64,000 nt of DNA from NCBI RefSeq assembly GCF_963678975.1, contig NC_089281.1, positions 8,891,277 to 8,955,276 of the forward strand. The letters run 5' to 3'. Shown here in pieces: positions 63,021 through 64,000 of this stretch. This DNA is from Dysidea avara (taxonomy: Eukaryota > Porifera > Demospongiae > Dictyoceratida > Dysideidae). The translations under genes and the position numbers were made by a program. The notes under the pieces are model-generated. The model did no database searches and was not told where the DNA came from. It saw only the letters and a program-made list of their open reading frames with translations. Position 1 is the first letter of the stretch; each line of letters starts with the position of its first letter.

Positions 63021-64000
63021 ACAGGTGTTACTTCTCCAATCAATAATCTGCCATCACCTGCTCCACAGTGTTGTCTTGCTGTATGGAACCAGAACACAGG
63101 TAACCATATTCCATCTGCTGGTAATAAAGTGATGGGTAAGTGATAAATGTATCATTGACCCAACTGGTCCAGATATCCGTTCTAATAGGCAAATAGCTTC
63201 ATCTATTTGATTCTCTTTTCATGAAGAATTCCCGTACATCGGATCGGTTCCTTCAACTGTAGCTGGCACTATCAGTGTCACTTTCCTCAAGGTTTTACTT
63301 GTGGTTCACCCCGCCATTCGTCAAGTACATCTGTGCTTATAAACACATACGAATCTTAGCTTTTCCATTCGAATTTTACTACATTCAAATCATTCAGCAA
63401 ACATTTGACATTCATTCAGGTCCATCTACAAAAAAGTCACTGGAGTGGTACAAGTATAATTAAGTACTCTTCTAGGTATACTGTAGGATTTTGTCTTGAA
63501 AAGGTACTCAAAATGATCAACTTTTTGATACTTGGTACTCTAATAAAAGTATCATGATCTGCTACCTGATTGTTCTATTAGAGTAATTTACTGTTCTAGT
63601 ATATAGTGTGTCATGGTCAGAGAGATTCATTATCACAGAGAAAAGTTTCTACATAACAAATGTAATACAGGTGTGGACAGGCATAGAAGCATATGTGCAG
63701 GCATAGAAGCACATGTACTGTACGCTTTGGGAAACATTGCAGGAAATCTGGTATGTCGCAGCCAGGTGTAGGTGCTTGAGTAGTCTTGTAGAGTTAACTA
63801 TTGACATTTGACTGAAAGCTGATATTAGTTAGTCGGTTAGTTGGTAAAACATTATTGTAAAATATATTTCAGGTTGTTCTAAACACACCAGCCGGTTTTG
63901 TATTGATGGTTTTTGATGGGAAAATTCAAACCTCCATAATCCCTTAAATAATGGAGATATCGTACTGAGTGATTTCAATTACTGTAATAGAATTTGCACA
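63021..64000. other. Non-coding, repeat-derived
   Basis: A decayed copy of the dispersed motif is present at 63535-63600 (GTACTCTAATAAAAG and GTTCTATTAGAGTAAT). GCATAGAAGCA-type words are repeated at 63685-63715. No gene is supported. Confidence 0.4.

Overview
The window looks like part of an animal nuclear genome, most plausibly a demosponge close to Amphimedon. The reasons are split genes with short GT-AG introns (about 45-60 bp in the compact cluster), metazoan gene families, low GC, and a heavy load of dead LINEs and small inverted-repeat DNA transposons. The species is an inference from style and recall, not from a search. All gene models were built by hand from splice signals, reading frame and family resemblance. 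Most were checked by summing exon lengths to a multiple of three.

Region 1 (about 2.4-35.4 kb): a tandem group of Slo/BK-type potassium-channel genes, all on the + strand. There are two apparently intact copies (5817-9170 and 32489-35444), one pseudogene (16850-19695) and one scrambled relic (2400-3170). All three longer copies start from a phase-1 splice acceptor. Their first coding exons could not be found. Between them lie LINE relics, nested inverted-repeat elements and, on the - strand, a four-domain cystatin gene (20794-29137) with a signal peptide and a hydrophobic C-terminal tail. A dead gypsy-like element sits inside the large first intron of the cystatin gene.

Region 2 (35.7-42.3 kb, - strand): a complete HAAO gene (3-hydroxyanthranilate 3,4-dioxygenase) in nine exons, tail-to-tail with the second channel gene. 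One intron holds a GGCA microsatellite of about 60 units.

Region 3 (42.4-50.4 kb): a compact housekeeping-like cluster. A degenerate kinesin motor fused to ankyrin repeats (42415-46817) starts head-to-head with HAAO, 154 bp away. It is followed by a short mitochondrial uL2-like ribosomal protein (47038-47778). An F-box plus RCC1-repeat gene (47872-49917, - strand) is tail-to-tail with uL2m and head-to-head with the first exon of a Met/Pro-rich gene (from 50271).

Region 4 (50.4-64 kb): a very large first intron and downstream sequence filled with transposons. These include a pogo/Tigger-like element with a convergent HIRAN-like ORF, hAT elements nested in an older hAT copy, several small non-autonomous elements, hairpin clusters, and a 200-base assembly gap (56318-56517).
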